DNA of 64,000 nt, from positions 80,154-144,153 of the forward strand of contig CAYGPZ010000005.1 of NCBI GenBank assembly GCA_964352025.1. Direction: 5' to 3'. The position numbers and the translations under genes were made by a program. Positions 63,970 to 64,000 of this stretch are shown here, piece by piece. The notes under the pieces were generated by a model, which ran no database searches, had not been told where the DNA came from, and saw only the letters and a list, made by a program, of their open reading frames with translations. This stretch comes from Hirschia sp964352025. GTDB lineage: Bacteria; Pseudomonadota; Alphaproteobacteria; Caulobacterales; Hyphomonadaceae. Position 1 is the first letter of the stretch; every line of letters begins with the position of its first letter.

Positions 63970-64000
63970 TTAAGCAGCTTTCACGTTTTTGCTGTTCATA
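63970..64000 (-). CDS. rplM: 50S ribosomal protein L13, C-terminal end (partial)
   Basis: The last nine codons before the TAA at 63970-63972 read MNSKNVKAA, which fits the end of alphaproteobacterial L13. The position directly upstream of rpsI is the conserved one. The rest lies beyond the right edge. Confidence 0.75.
   Translation of the reverse strand, partial: MNSKNVKAA

Noticed and set aside
1..64000. Insertion sequences, CRISPR arrays, prophage genes, tRNA or rRNA genes
   Set aside because: I looked for transposase or integrase motifs, regular spaced repeats and tRNA-like cloverleaf ends in the gaps and found none that could be supported.

Overview
The window looks like chromosome of a low-to-mid GC alphaproteobacterium of the Caulobacterales/Hyphomonadaceae type; a Hirschia-like marine prosthecate is my best guess. 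The reasons are the rplM-rpsI-argC order at the right edge, large TonB-dependent receptors (TBDRs), the TBDR-SapC-cupin-tryptophan halogenase gene set, a FecI/FecR-type regulator pair and many lipoprotein or Tat-exported enzymes. No rRNA, tRNA, CRISPR array, insertion sequence or prophage was recognised.

Layout. 1-60 is the tail of a gene running in from the left. 0.6-5.3 kb (minus) is a planctomycete-type DUF1592/DUF1552 pair, with a phosphotriesterase-family lipoprotein divergent from it. 6.9-12.0 kb (minus) is an ECF sigma factor, a FecR anti-sigma and an STN-domain TBDR. 12.6-16.4 kb holds a DUF1080 lipoprotein, a class C beta-lactamase-like hydrolase and a cytochrome c-fused PQQ sugar dehydrogenase. 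16.6-21.7 kb (minus) is one tight operon: ABC ATPase, permease, amidohydrolase, histidine kinase and response regulator. 21.9-28.5 kb is a sulfatase and an exported formylglycine-generating enzyme (FGE). They flank a five-gene redox operon: Rieske-GltB2, two tiny membrane proteins, a Rieske-ferric reductase, and a cysteine-rich anchored protein. 28.5-29.0 kb is a scar holding two truncated gene remnants.

29-41.7 kb is a sugar locus: GntP, gluconokinase, SSS symporter, two GH3 beta-glucosidases, gluconolactonase, GPH transporter and a LacI regulator. 41.7-49.9 kb (minus) is a TBDR followed by SapC, a cupin and two flavin halogenases. 50.4-62.2 kb (minus) is alpha-glucan metabolism: GH13_18, a GH13 alpha-glucosidase, glgX, glgA, glgB and glgP. 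argC, rpsI and the end of rplM close the window.

How it fits together. Six near-identical palindromes (consensus TGACAACGTTGTCA) sit upstream of gntP, between gntK and the SSS gene, before each GH3 gene and upstream of the halogenase-cluster TBDR. They define a probable regulon of the local LacI protein. The enzymes suggest outer-membrane uptake of glucosides, periplasmic hydrolysis, and entry of glucose directly or as gluconate, with storage through the glg operon. The best candidate for something undescribed is the redox operon lying between an exported sulfatase and an exported FGE.
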